Shown here: positions 1 to 7,554 of the stretch, piece by piece
Position numbering within the stretch: the stretch's first letter is position 1
How the letters are laid out: each line of letters begins with the position of its first letter
DNA from: Pseudomonas sp. CCC3.1
GTDB lineage: Bacteria; Pseudomonadota; Gammaproteobacteria; Pseudomonadales; Pseudomonadaceae
Length of the DNA: 64,000 nucleotides
Reading direction: 5' to 3'
NCBI RefSeq assembly: GCF_034347405.1
Contig: NZ_CP133778.1
Span: 2,852,001 to 2,916,000, forward strand
Program-made: the position numbers and the translations under genes
Notes under the pieces: generated by a model
Told to the model about the DNA's origin: nothing
Seen by the model: only the letters and a program-made list of their open reading frames with translations
The model's database searches: none

Positions 1-523
1 TGGCGTGCATATCTGATAGCCACACCACGACGTCAGCCTCGACCTTGCGCACATCCTGTTCGCTGTTAAGCGAGATGATGTCCAGGCGCACGCTGGCATT
101 ACGGCGTAACAAGGCAATCAGGTCACGGCCAAGGATGTCATGCAGGATCGGTTCGGCTACGGCCAGGCGGATTCGCGGCTGCTCGGAGGCGGACACCGGC
201 AAATTCTGCTCATGGGCCAAGGCGATCAGTTGCGCCTGCAAGCGTTGCCCTTGCGGGCTGAGAACCAGTGATCGGCCCTGGAAAACAAACAGCGTGGTGC
301 GCATCTGCTCTTCCAACTGAGCCAGTTGTTTGCGCAACAGCGTCGCCTTGATATTCAAGCTACGGGCTGCCTGGGTGAAGCAACCACAACGGGCGCTCAC
401 CAGAAAATAACGGGCGACTTCGGGGTCGACAGTGTGTGCCAGAGCCGTCCTTGGCTCTGGCACATCACAGGGTTTACGGTACGGGGTGTTGCCTTGGGGT
501 GTAGCGGGTTCTAGAAATGCCAT
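1..523 (-). CDS. LysR-type transcriptional regulator, 3' part cut by the window edge
   Basis: The minus strand is open from an ATG at 523 to the left edge, giving about 174 residues with no stop. After a nonconserved 30-residue lead, residues 33-92 look like a LysR winged helix: ARYFLVSARCGCFTQAARSL, then NIKATLLRKQLAQLEEQ, then a stretch ending LVLSPQGQRL. From about residue 115 the start of the substrate-binding domain appears (RIRLAVAEPILHDILG). The effector domain is incomplete, so no ligand can be guessed. It is the last gene on the same strand after the secretion-accessory operon, separated from it by a REP pair. In P. aeruginosa a LysR-type gene also closes the corresponding Pdt region, as I remember it. 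A role in controlling that locus is inference only. Confidence 0.85.
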   Translation of the reverse strand, partial: MAFLEPATPQGNTPYRKPCDVPEPRTALAHTVDPEVARYFLVSARCGCFTQAARSLNIKATLLRKQLAQLEEQMRTTLFVFQGRSLVLSPQGQRLQAQLIALAHEQNLPVSASEQPRIRLAVAEPILHDILGRDLIALLRRNASVRLDIISLNSEQDVRKVEADVVVWLSDMHA

Positions 524-590
524 GGGGGACGCTCCTTGTCTTGTGGGCATAGATTTCTACGCAACGCCGTTGCAAATACAGCGAAAAACG

Positions 591-681
591 TGTGGAAGCC
601 TGGCTTGTCAGCGAGGCAGGCGATGCGGTTTTTCTGTTAAAACGCGTCGACATCATCGCGGGCAAGCCCGCTCCCACAGGG
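591..681. repeat. REP-type inverted pair
   Basis: The left arm (GTGGAAGCCTGGCTTG, from about 592) and the right arm (GCGGGCAAGCCCGCTCCCAC, 658-677) form a pair of REP-like palindromes in opposite orientation. The sequence between them includes GCGATGCGGTTTTTCTGTTAAA. The same family occurs in opposite orientation at 38380-38471. It separates the ppiC-like gene from the LysR gene and may stop transcripts or protect mRNA ends. Confidence 0.8.
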
Positions 682-746
682 GTCGCCCACAAACGACGGT
701 GTCGACAGACGCTGCAGATCGGTCTATTGCATCCGTGCCAAATGAT

Positions 747-1688
747 TTACTCGAGCAGCTTGTTCAGCTCGGCGCCATCAATACTCAGGGTTGCCGTATT
801 GAGCATACCTTCCAGGTATGACTTGGCGATTTGCTCCTGACGCTGATCACGCAGGGCCTGGGTCAGGCGCTCGCGCAGTTCATCAAGGGTCGCCGTGCGC
901 GCCGGTTGTTGCTCGGTCAGTTTTAGCACATGAAAACCGGCCGCACTTTGTACCACCTCCGACACCGCACCTACTTTCAACCGGGCCACTGTGTTACGCA
1001 CCTCTGGCACCCATTGTTGCAACGGTTGCAAGCCAGAATCACCGCCACGACTGGCGCTGTCAGGTTCTTGCGAGTACTGCTTGGCCATCGCGGTGAATTC
1101 GCCCGGTGCTGCTTGCGCCTTGCGGCTCAGTTCCTGAGCCTTGCGTGCCACGACATCGACGTTTTGCGAGTCAGTCACTGCCAGGAATATCTGGCTCACC
1201 CGGTACAACGGCGGTGTCATCCATTGCGCCTTGCCACTGTCATAAGCCGCTTGCAGTTCGGCCTGACTTGGATAGTTCGCGGGCACCTTGCTGACCGACA
1301 ACATGTAGTCGCGGAACACAATCTGCTCGGCAGCGGCTCGGGTCTGCTGTTCCACTTCCGGACGTTGACGCCAGCCTTGGGCATCGGCCTGTTCCAGCAC
1401 CGCTTTTTGCGCAAGGCGTGAGCGCAGCCAGGTTTCCAGGGCGCTGCGGTTAGCGCGCAGTTGCTCGCGGGATTCAGCAGGCAAGGTCGCCATCACGGCC
1501 TTGAGTTCTTGTACATCGATTTGCTGGCTGCCCAGACGGGCGACGGCCGGGCCGCTGCGCTCAAGGCTCAGCAGCGGCGTCGGTTGCTGAGCTGCGACCG
1601 GGTCGTTACCCGGACGCAGAATCAACCCCACGGCAACCACCAGCAAGGTCAGCGCACCCGCGCCGACCACCAGGGTTGGCTTTTTCAC
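747..1688 (-). CDS. Periplasmic PpiC/parvulin-type peptidyl-prolyl isomerase
   Basis: A 313-residue protein with an N-terminal membrane anchor (residues 6-24), a SurA/PpiD-like helical region at about 50-155 (QIDVQELKAVMATLP and ETWLRSRLAQKAVLEQA), and a parvulin domain at about 160-259 (LYRVSQIFLA through GFHVLKLTEQ). The internal PDSASRGGDSGLQPL is the usual parvulin glycine-rich turn. It probably faces the periplasm as a folding factor. It is the last gene of the operon with TonB, ExbD and ExbB, and its ATG overlaps the stop of the YbjN-like gene by 4 nt. By position it would chaperone the giant exoproteins, the porin or the TpsB barrel on the way to the outer membrane. The fold call is firm; the client is inference. 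Confidence 0.88.
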   Translation of the reverse strand: MKKPTLVVGAGALTLLVVAVGLILRPGNDPVAAQQPTPLLSLERSGPAVARLGSQQIDVQELKAVMATLPAESREQLRANRSALETWLRSRLAQKAVLEQADAQGWRQRPEVEQQTRAAAEQIVFRDYMLSVSKVPANYPSQAELQAAYDSGKAQWMTPPLYRVSQIFLAVTDSQNVDVVARKAQELSRKAQAAPGEFTAMAKQYSQEPDSASRGGDSGLQPLQQWVPEVRNTVARLKVGAVSEVVQSAAGFHVLKLTEQQPARTATLDELRERLTQALRDQRQEQIAKSYLEGMLNTATLSIDGAELNKLLE

Positions 1689-2176
1689 TGGGCAGTCGCC
1701 TCTTCACGCGAGACTTCGGCTTCGGCGAGCTCGGCTTCTTCGCCTTGCGCCTGAAGCTGGGCAGCTTGCTGGCTGTATTCACGCAGGTAAACGATGAACT
1801 CTTGCAGCAGGCGATCCCACAGTTCCAGTTGGCTGCGCAGGTGAACTTCGCCCACGCCCGCCACGACCACGTCCATTTCCATAAGCAGAAACTCGCCTTG
1901 CAGCGACAGCCGGGCAAAACGACGCGAGGCGTTCCAGACCTGGGTCAGGCCTTCTGGCAATTGACCTTGCACACGCAGCGCGCAGCTGTACGTGAAGTCA
2001 ACGTAGCTGCCCTCTTCCACTGCCAGGTTACCGAAACGCACAGCAAAGCCGATGCCCTGGCTGGCGCTGAGCAGTTGCACGATGCCGTTCTGCTCGGTTT
2101 CGTTAACTCGGTAGCCAGCAGCTTGCAGCAGCTCAGTCAGGCTCTTGACGGTAACGCTAGTGATCAAATCGCTCAT
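1685..2176 (-). CDS. YbjN-like protein (type III chaperone-like fold)
   Basis: A 163-residue protein without signal peptide or membrane segment. Residues 4-135 have the YbjN layout: an N-terminal helix (VKSLTELLQAAGYRV), strands (GIVQLLSASQGIGFAVRFGN), a central WNASRRFARLSL segment and a long C-terminal helix (LWDRLLQEFIVYLREY). The last 30 residues are acidic and Gln/Glu/Ala-rich. YbjN proteins resemble type III secretion chaperones in fold, so a cytosolic chaperone or assembly role is plausible, but no client can be seen. It overlaps the ppiC-like gene by 4 nt and lies 18 nt after the coiled-coil gene, so it is co-transcribed with both. Confidence 0.7.
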   Translation of the reverse strand: MSDLITSVTVKSLTELLQAAGYRVNETEQNGIVQLLSASQGIGFAVRFGNLAVEEGSYVDFTYSCALRVQGQLPEGLTQVWNASRRFARLSLQGEFLLMEMDVVVAGVGEVHLRSQLELWDRLLQEFIVYLREYSQQAAQLQAQGEEAELAEAEVSREEATAQ

Positions 2177-2194
2177 GGTGTGCTTCCTTGTCTA

Positions 2195-2833
2195 TCAATG
2201 ATTGAGTGCCGCTTGGGGTGCATCAAAACGCGTCTTGTACAGATCGTCGCCAAAGCCTTGGGCCAGTTCTTCAAACTTGACCCGCGCGCCGCTGGCGAAC
2301 GGCTGGCGGATGCTCATCACTTCTGCCACATCGATTTTTTCGTAAGCCGCGAGCAGTTGCTGGGCCACGCCGTACATCTGTTGATTCTTGGCTGAACATT
2401 GCTGCACTTGTGTGTCACGTTCGGTTAATTGCGTCTGCAAGCGCGCACGCTCTGTCTCTTTACCGCGAGCCAGCACCAACAGCTCTTCATAGGCCTTCTT
2501 GTACTTGCCGGTCTGTTCGTTGCTGGCCGTGACCTGAGCCTGTGCCTGGCTGTGCAGGTTCTGTTGCTGGCCGACCAGTTGCTCGGCCAGGCCACGGGTT
2601 TTTTCCAGTTCGCCCGTCAATTGCTTGATCTGCGCCTGAGCCTGCTTGGCCTGGTTCTCGGCAGCGATGCGCGCGGCGCTGGCCTGGGCCTGCTCGCTTT
2701 GCAGCGTCTGCAATTGCGCAGTGGTGCTGCGCAGTTGCGTGCGCAGGCGCTCCTCCATGGTTTCAGCCGAAACGGTGGTGGCAGCGGCCAGACTGCTCAA
2801 GGCCAATACCAAGCAGCAAATTCGCGTGTTCAT
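2195..2833 (-). CDS. Exported periplasmic coiled-coil protein
   Basis: A 212-residue protein with a clear signal peptide (MNTRICCLVLALSSLAAATT, cleaved near VSA-ET). Residues 25-150 are almost uninterrupted Gln/Ala/Glu-rich heptads (ERLRTQLRSTTAQLQTLQSE and onward), a long coiled coil. The C-terminal 60 residues (QMYGVAQQLLAAYEKIDVAE onward) are less regular and include the only Cys after the signal. I do not recognise a named family. It could span periplasm between the inner-membrane ExbB/ExbD/TonB complex and an outer-membrane partner. It sits between the porin-like gene (18 nt away) and the YbjN-like gene in the same operon. Confidence 0.75.
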   Translation of the reverse strand: MNTRICCLVLALSSLAAATTVSAETMEERLRTQLRSTTAQLQTLQSEQAQASAARIAAENQAKQAQAQIKQLTGELEKTRGLAEQLVGQQQNLHSQAQAQVTASNEQTGKYKKAYEELLVLARGKETERARLQTQLTERDTQVQQCSAKNQQMYGVAQQLLAAYEKIDVAEVMSIRQPFASGARVKFEELAQGFGDDLYKTRFDAPQAALNH

Positions 2834-2851
2834 GTGGTGTCTCCCGGCGCA

Positions 2852-4549
2852 TCAAAAGCGCGTATTGAGTTCCAGCTGCATGACGTCGACTTCAAACGGT
2901 GTGCCATACACTTCGGAGGCGCTCAACCAACGAGCACTGGCGTAAATATTCTTGTCGATGCCGTAGCTGCCGCCGATGTAGTAACCCTTGGCGTTGGTGC
3001 CGCCCAAATGGAAGGACGAGTCGTTGAAGCCGTCAGGCAGAGCGTCAGGCTGGATGTACTTGTAACCAGCCAGTACGTTCCAGTCGCCACGCTTGCGCAT
3101 GTCCAGTGCGTTGCCGAGGGTGAACTGCACCATCAGCGCGTTGCCACCGCTCTCAAACTGGCCTTCGCTGTTGATGTTGTTGACGATCTCGTAGTCAGCA
3201 CGTTTGAGCATCTTGCCCTTGTCATAAGACAAGTTGCGGATGTAGTTGCCCTGAGTACGCAGCATCATGTTTTGCGGCAGTTCGGTGTCCCAGACCAGGT
3301 TCAGGTCGAGTACATCAAACTTGGAGGCCAGGCCCACGAACTGGGGTTGCGGAGTCAGGCCCGGGGTGTCCGGGTTGGGCACGATGTCGCGCAGCAGAAA
3401 CACGCTGTTGCCTTTCTGCATGAACGTCAGACGAGAACCGTCGGTGTCGCACGCCGGTTGGCCTTCCCAGGGTTTGCAAGGGCTGGAGCGCTGGCCTTCG
3501 ATGTCTTCGAAGCGGTAGTAAGCCATCGCGCCTTTCAGGCTGTTGCTGTTGTTGATCTTCCAGTCAGCGCCGATCTGGCCGCCGAACATCCATTTGTTGC
3601 GGCTGTCTTCCTTGTCTTTGCCGTTGCTGCTGGCGGTGTCGGAGCTGTATTCAACCGGGAACGCGCCGAGGGTCGCGAACAGGCCCCAGTCTTTATTGAG
3701 TTTGTGGTCGAACATGCCCGCCACGCCGTCAAAGTTCAGGTCTTTGGAGTACATCATATCGGTCGAATAGAACGGGTTGCTGAATCGGCCGCCAGTCAGG
3801 GTCAAGTCTTGGGTGGCTTTCCAGGTCAGGTAACCCTGGTCGAGCCACAGGTCTTTCTTGCCAAAACCGCCACCCAGGGTCTGGTTAGCCGACACCGGGT
3901 TACTGTCGTTACCCGTGCCCACACGAATGCCCGCCGTCCACTCTGGCGAAATGATCGCCTTCATGCCCAGACGCGCACGCAGGCGCATCAGGTTTTCACG
4001 GTCTTCACGGGTATTAAGCAGCGGCGGCAACTTGGTGTTGGTGTCTTTGTTGACGTCGTAAGGCCCGCTCTCATTGAGCTTGGCGTAATCGAGTATTTCG
4101 TTGCTGTTGTGACCCGAGAAATAGCGCGATTCGGTGCGCAGACGAAGGTCACCGTCGAAGCTGATACGCGATGCCCACTCCGGGAATGTATTGGGCTGGG
4201 CCCAGTTTTCATTCTTGGCAGTGGTCATCACTTCAGCCTTGACCTGATCACGGATCTGATCACGCACGGCGGCCGGTACGTATTGCACGCGGACATCACC
4301 CGGTGCTGCCACGGGGCCAGCGGCCACCACGGCGGCGCTGGTCTGACGTGCTTGCTGGGCTTCTTTTTCAGCCTGGGCAATCAGGCCGTCTGCGGCTGAT
4401 TGCTTGAGCACGCCTTGTTCTACCAACAGGCGGATCAGGTTGATCGTGGCGTTTTCCGAGGGCGCAGCAGGGGCTGCCGTCGCTTGGCCAACCAGGGTCG
4501 CGATGACCATGCCGACCGCCAGGGTCAGTCGATTCACGGGGGAAATCAT
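2852..4549 (-). CDS. Porin-like outer membrane protein with N-terminal helical extension
   Basis: I chose the ATG at 4549 because AGGAG lies 10 nt upstream and a signal peptide follows (MISPVNRLTLAVGMVIATLV, cleavage near ATAAP). An in-frame TTG at 4591 overlaps the tonB stop and is less likely. The mature protein of about 540 residues begins with a helical stretch (INLIRLLVEQGVLKQSAADG to about residue 100). A barrel-like region of alternating strands follows (ISFDGDLRLRTESRYF, LMRLRARLGMKAIIS, GDWNVLAGYKYIQ) and ends with a terminal Phe (MQLELNTRF), the usual outer-membrane barrel signature. It fits the uncharacterised 'putative porin' group. Being between tonB and the coiled-coil gene, it may be the outer-membrane partner of this TonB complex (inference). 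Confidence 0.82.
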   Translation of the reverse strand: MISPVNRLTLAVGMVIATLVGQATAAPAAPSENATINLIRLLVEQGVLKQSAADGLIAQAEKEAQQARQTSAAVVAAGPVAAPGDVRVQYVPAAVRDQIRDQVKAEVMTTAKNENWAQPNTFPEWASRISFDGDLRLRTESRYFSGHNSNEILDYAKLNESGPYDVNKDTNTKLPPLLNTREDRENLMRLRARLGMKAIISPEWTAGIRVGTGNDSNPVSANQTLGGGFGKKDLWLDQGYLTWKATQDLTLTGGRFSNPFYSTDMMYSKDLNFDGVAGMFDHKLNKDWGLFATLGAFPVEYSSDTASSNGKDKEDSRNKWMFGGQIGADWKINNSNSLKGAMAYYRFEDIEGQRSSPCKPWEGQPACDTDGSRLTFMQKGNSVFLLRDIVPNPDTPGLTPQPQFVGLASKFDVLDLNLVWDTELPQNMMLRTQGNYIRNLSYDKGKMLKRADYEIVNNINSEGQFESGGNALMVQFTLGNALDMRKRGDWNVLAGYKYIQPDALPDGFNDSSFHLGGTNAKGYYIGGSYGIDKNIYASARWLSASEVYGTPFEVDVMQLELNTRF

Positions 4550-4587
4550 GTGCGCACAACTCCTGTTAAAAACTGTAAAAAGTTCGA

Positions 4588-5268
4588 TCAATCCGGGCGT
4601 CGGCCCTTCAGGGACAGACGAACCGGCAAGGTCAGCGAAGCCGGTGTACGTTGCGTTGCATGCGGTGCACGCAACGCGGCCAGCACTTGGGCATCGGTCT
4701 GGGCATCGCCACTGGACTGCACCAGCACCACGCGGGTGACTTGGCCGTCAGCGCTCAACCACAGGTCGGCCTGCACCTGGTAGGCCTTCTTGCGTAACTC
4801 CGGGTCTTCGCGCAGCAAGCGCTGGAACACCCCTGCCAGATACTGCTTGTAAGTCCCGGTGCCGAGACCGCCACCGCCAGAACCCGCCATACCGCCGCCT
4901 TTGCCTGCACCAACGTTGAAACCGTCGTTACCGGACTGGGCGTCACCGTCGATCTGCATCGGGTTAGCCAAGTCATCCGCAGGCGAAGGCGGTGCCTCTT
5001 CCTCGGGTTTGACGTCCTCGGGCTCAGGCGACGGCTCAGGCTCAACCACTTTCTCTTCCACCTGAGGTTCCGGTTCCTTGGGTTTCTCGGGTGGCGGCGG
5101 TGGCGGTGGTGGCAACGGGATAATCGTTGGCACCTTCGGCGCTTCCCTGCGCACGCCACTCATGTCATTGGCCCACTGCCAGATAAACCAGGCAGCGACG
5201 CCGGTCAGCAGCAGACCGGCGCCCCACTTCAGCGGGCGCAAGAGTTTGTTTTGACGCTGTGCGGTCAT
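4588..5268 (-). CDS. TonB-family energy transducer
   Basis: A 226-residue protein with the TonB layout: cytosolic start, one membrane helix at 13-32 (LKWGAGLLLTGVAAWFIWQW), and a proline-rich periplasmic spacer at 44-100 with eight prolines in a row at 53-60 and Pro-Glu/Pro-Lys repeats. A glycine-rich hinge follows at 118-138, then a TonB C-terminal domain at 140-222 (YLAGVFQRLLREDPELRKKA and VQADLWLSADGQVTRVVL). It lies 6 nt after exbD and should join ExbB/ExbD to couple proton motive force to an outer-membrane client. No TonB-dependent receptor gene lies in this window, so the client is open; TpsB, the porin-like protein or a distant receptor are candidates. The last 80 residues align well with the C-terminus of the VreA-like protein at 37178-37903. 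Confidence 0.9.
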   Translation of the reverse strand: MTAQRQNKLLRPLKWGAGLLLTGVAAWFIWQWANDMSGVRREAPKVPTIIPLPPPPPPPPEKPKEPEPQVEEKVVEPEPSPEPEDVKPEEEAPPSPADDLANPMQIDGDAQSGNDGFNVGAGKGGGMAGSGGGGLGTGTYKQYLAGVFQRLLREDPELRKKAYQVQADLWLSADGQVTRVVLVQSSGDAQTDAQVLAALRAPHATQRTPASLTLPVRLSLKGRRPD

Positions 5269-5274
5269 GTCGTA

Positions 5275-5700
5275 TCAGCCCTGATTCGGTTTGCCGGTGA
5301 CCAGCCCGACCTGCGACAACTCCAGGCGACGCAGCAGGTCCAGCACTTCAATGACCTTCTGGTACTGCACCATGGCGTCACCGCGCACGATCACCGGAAA
5401 GTCCGGGCTCTGCGCTTTCTCGATGCGCAGACGCTCTTCCAGTTCACTCAGCGTTACCGGGTAGGCATCCAGAAACACCTGACCGGCATCGTTCACCGAA
5501 ATCGCCTTGGTCTTGGCCTCGGATAACGACACCGAGGCGCTGGCTTTAGGCAGGTGGATCTGAATACCCGAGACCTGCGCGGTGGCGGTGAGGATGAACA
5601 TCACCAACACCACCATCAGCACGTCCACCAGGGGCGTGATGTTGATGCTGTCTACCGGAGCATCATCGTCATCGTCGTGGGCGGCGTTTACAGAAGCCAT
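5275..5700 (-). CDS. exbD: ExbD/TolR-family proton channel subunit
   Basis: A 141-residue protein with one N-terminal membrane helix (INITPLVDVLMVVLVMFILT) that contains the conserved Asp of the ExbD/TolR proton path (PLVDVLMVVLVMF). The periplasmic domain follows (IQIHLPKASASVSLSEAKTK to IEVLDLLRRLELSQVGLVT). The acidic start (AAHDDDDDAPVDS) is typical of ExbD. It lies 11 nt after the exbB-type gene and 6 nt before tonB, so all three should be made as one complex. The Pseudomonas core exbB-exbD-tonB set would be expected elsewhere; this looks like a dedicated copy. Confidence 0.93.
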   Translation of the reverse strand: MASVNAAHDDDDDAPVDSINITPLVDVLMVVLVMFILTATAQVSGIQIHLPKASASVSLSEAKTKAISVNDAGQVFLDAYPVTLSELEERLRIEKAQSPDFPVIVRGDAMVQYQKVIEVLDLLRRLELSQVGLVTGKPNQG

Positions 5701-5711
5701 GACGTTTCTCC

Positions 5712-7529
5712 TCAGGCCGGCAAAGCGGCGTTGGCGTGTTGACCGCGCTGATGCGCTGCCTCACTGAATTGGCTCTCGCCGTGCGTTTCCGCCAGACGGG
5801 TGATGAACTCGTCGACAAACACGCGCATGTCGGCGCTGACTTCCTTGTTACGGGTAATCAAGCGGTTGTAGCCAAACAGTGCCGGGATCGCGACGAACAG
5901 GCCCATGGCGGTAGCCAGCAAGGCGGCGGCCATCCCTGGAGCAATGGCGTTGATGTTCACGTCACCGGCCATCGCCGTACCGAGGAACACCACCATGATC
6001 CCCATCACCGTTCCGAGCAGGCCGATGTAAGGGCCGCCGGCAATGGCGTTGGACAGGGTCGACAGCTTGGAACTCAGTTGCTGGTTTTCGCGGGTACGCA
6101 CACCGTCCATGGAGCAGCGGATGGCTTCGATGGTGGCGGCGGAAACAGATGAAGTGTCTGCACCTTGAGCGCGACGGGTACGGATTTCCTTGACGGCCAC
6201 CAGGTACAGGCGCCACAGCGGCGAGTGGGTCAGACGCTCGGCCAGGGCTTTGTCATCGGCAAACATTTCCAGGCGGGTGCCCACTTGCGAGAACTGCTCG
6301 CGGAAAATCTCGTTGGCCTTGCTGACACGAGTGACCATGCTGTTTTTGCGAATCATGATGATCCACGACTGAATCATCATGCCCACCAGCACCACAATGA
6401 TGATCCAGGCATCCATCGGGACTGCGTTGAACAAGAAACCCAGGCTGCCGAAGCCAAAACCCGACTGTTCTTCGTCTACACCGTAAGCCACCAGTTTGGA
6501 TTCCGAACCTTGTGCCGTGGCATCCGCCAACAACAGACTGGCTGGGCGAGCGACCTTGGACAGGCGCAATTCATCGATAGCGCCGGCGAACGGCAGGTAG
6601 TGGCTGGGTTCAGCGTCGGCGGCATGCGGCAGATCTGCACCAATGGCCATTGCCGAGTTGAATGCAGGCATGGCGACCGCCAGGCTCGCGGTCTCGCGAC
6701 CGTTGACAAACAGAGAGACTTTGTCGCCTTCAGCGGTCACCGCCAGATGTTGCCATTGGCCCGGGTTCAGAGGCTGAGTCGACACCGCGCGGTGGCCGTC
6801 GATTTCTACGAACGGTACGCCTTGGTCAACGCCGACCAGCAGGCTGTTACCGGCTTCGCGACGGGCCAGCAGCAGTTGCTCGCCATTGGCCTGGTCCAGA
6901 CGCAACCAGGTACTCAAGGTAAAAGCGCCACCGGCGTTGTGTTGCAACGACGGGCTCGCTGGCAGCAGCAAAGGCTGGCCATTCAATTGCAGCGCCCGAC
7001 CGATCACGCCATCAATGCTCACGCCAGTGGCGTTTTGTGAGGTGTTGCCGTATGCCGTGGTATCACGAGTCGGTGTGCCGTTAGCCCCTTCAAAATGGTA
7101 CAGCGCGGTGTAGCTCGGATCGAACGTCAGTTGACCATTCGACGTGGCCACTGCTTTCTGATTGCCGTAGTACATCCACACGTCCTGACGCTGACCGCCT
7201 TCGACGTTAGGCACATCGACCCAGATCAGCGCCATGCCCATCAGCGGGTCAAAGCTTTCGATCTGATGGTTGAACACAGTCTTGTCATCGGCGCTGACAA
7301 AACGCAGATCGGAGCCGTCGTCCTTGACCCCATCAAACGAGAAATTGCCGGTGTGCAGGCGCACCAGCAGTGCAGTGCGACCCAAAGCCTGATTAATCGC
7401 CGCGCCTTGCGGGGTAGTGTCGACCGAAATTTGCTTGCGATAGTGCCAGTCATCCTGCCACCAGGCGTGTGCGGTGGCCGGGAGCGCGAAGCCCAGGCAG
7501 ATCAACAGACTCAGAAATAAGCGTTGCAT
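5712..7529 (-). CDS. ExbB/TolQ proton channel fused to periplasmic DUF2341 and LamG-like domains
   Basis: I chose the ATG at 7529 because GGAGA lies about 9 nt upstream and a signal peptide follows (MQRLFLSLLICLGFALPATA, cleavage near AHA-WW). The frame stays open upstream but reads into tpsB. The 605-residue product has an exported N-terminal half: DUF2341 at about 55-125 (TALLVRLHTGNFSFDGVKDD, VWMYYGN) and a LamG/concanavalin-like domain at about 140-335 (FTLSTWLRLD, WQHLAVTAEGDKVSLFVNGR, AIDELRLSKVARP). An ExbB/TolQ module follows from about 373 with membrane helices at 374-393, 500-522 and 533-555 and the conserved GGPYIGLLGTVMGIM motif. The fusion places a carbohydrate-binding-like jelly roll in the periplasm on the proton channel itself. 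It lies 25 nt after tpsB and 11 nt before exbD. Confidence 0.92.
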   Translation of the reverse strand: MQRLFLSLLICLGFALPATAHAWWQDDWHYRKQISVDTTPQGAAINQALGRTALLVRLHTGNFSFDGVKDDGSDLRFVSADDKTVFNHQIESFDPLMGMALIWVDVPNVEGGQRQDVWMYYGNQKAVATSNGQLTFDPSYTALYHFEGANGTPTRDTTAYGNTSQNATGVSIDGVIGRALQLNGQPLLLPASPSLQHNAGGAFTLSTWLRLDQANGEQLLLARREAGNSLLVGVDQGVPFVEIDGHRAVSTQPLNPGQWQHLAVTAEGDKVSLFVNGRETASLAVAMPAFNSAMAIGADLPHAADAEPSHYLPFAGAIDELRLSKVARPASLLLADATAQGSESKLVAYGVDEEQSGFGFGSLGFLFNAVPMDAWIIIVVLVGMMIQSWIIMIRKNSMVTRVSKANEIFREQFSQVGTRLEMFADDKALAERLTHSPLWRLYLVAVKEIRTRRAQGADTSSVSAATIEAIRCSMDGVRTRENQQLSSKLSTLSNAIAGGPYIGLLGTVMGIMVVFLGTAMAGDVNINAIAPGMAAALLATAMGLFVAIPALFGYNRLITRNKEVSADMRVFVDEFITRLAETHGESQFSEAAHQRGQHANAALPA

Positions 7530-7554
7530 GTGAAAGGATCTCCGTGAAAACGAA

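Noticed and set aside
2429..4399. 656-codon open frame on the plus strand over the porin-like and coiled-coil genes
   Set aside because: It crosses two clear genes on the other strand and reads as Val/Ala/Gln/His-rich shadow sequence without any domain.
4549..4591. TTG start of the porin-like gene overlapping the tonB stop
   Set aside because: It would place 14 polar residues before the signal peptide, while the ATG at 4549 has AGGAG and a normal signal peptide.
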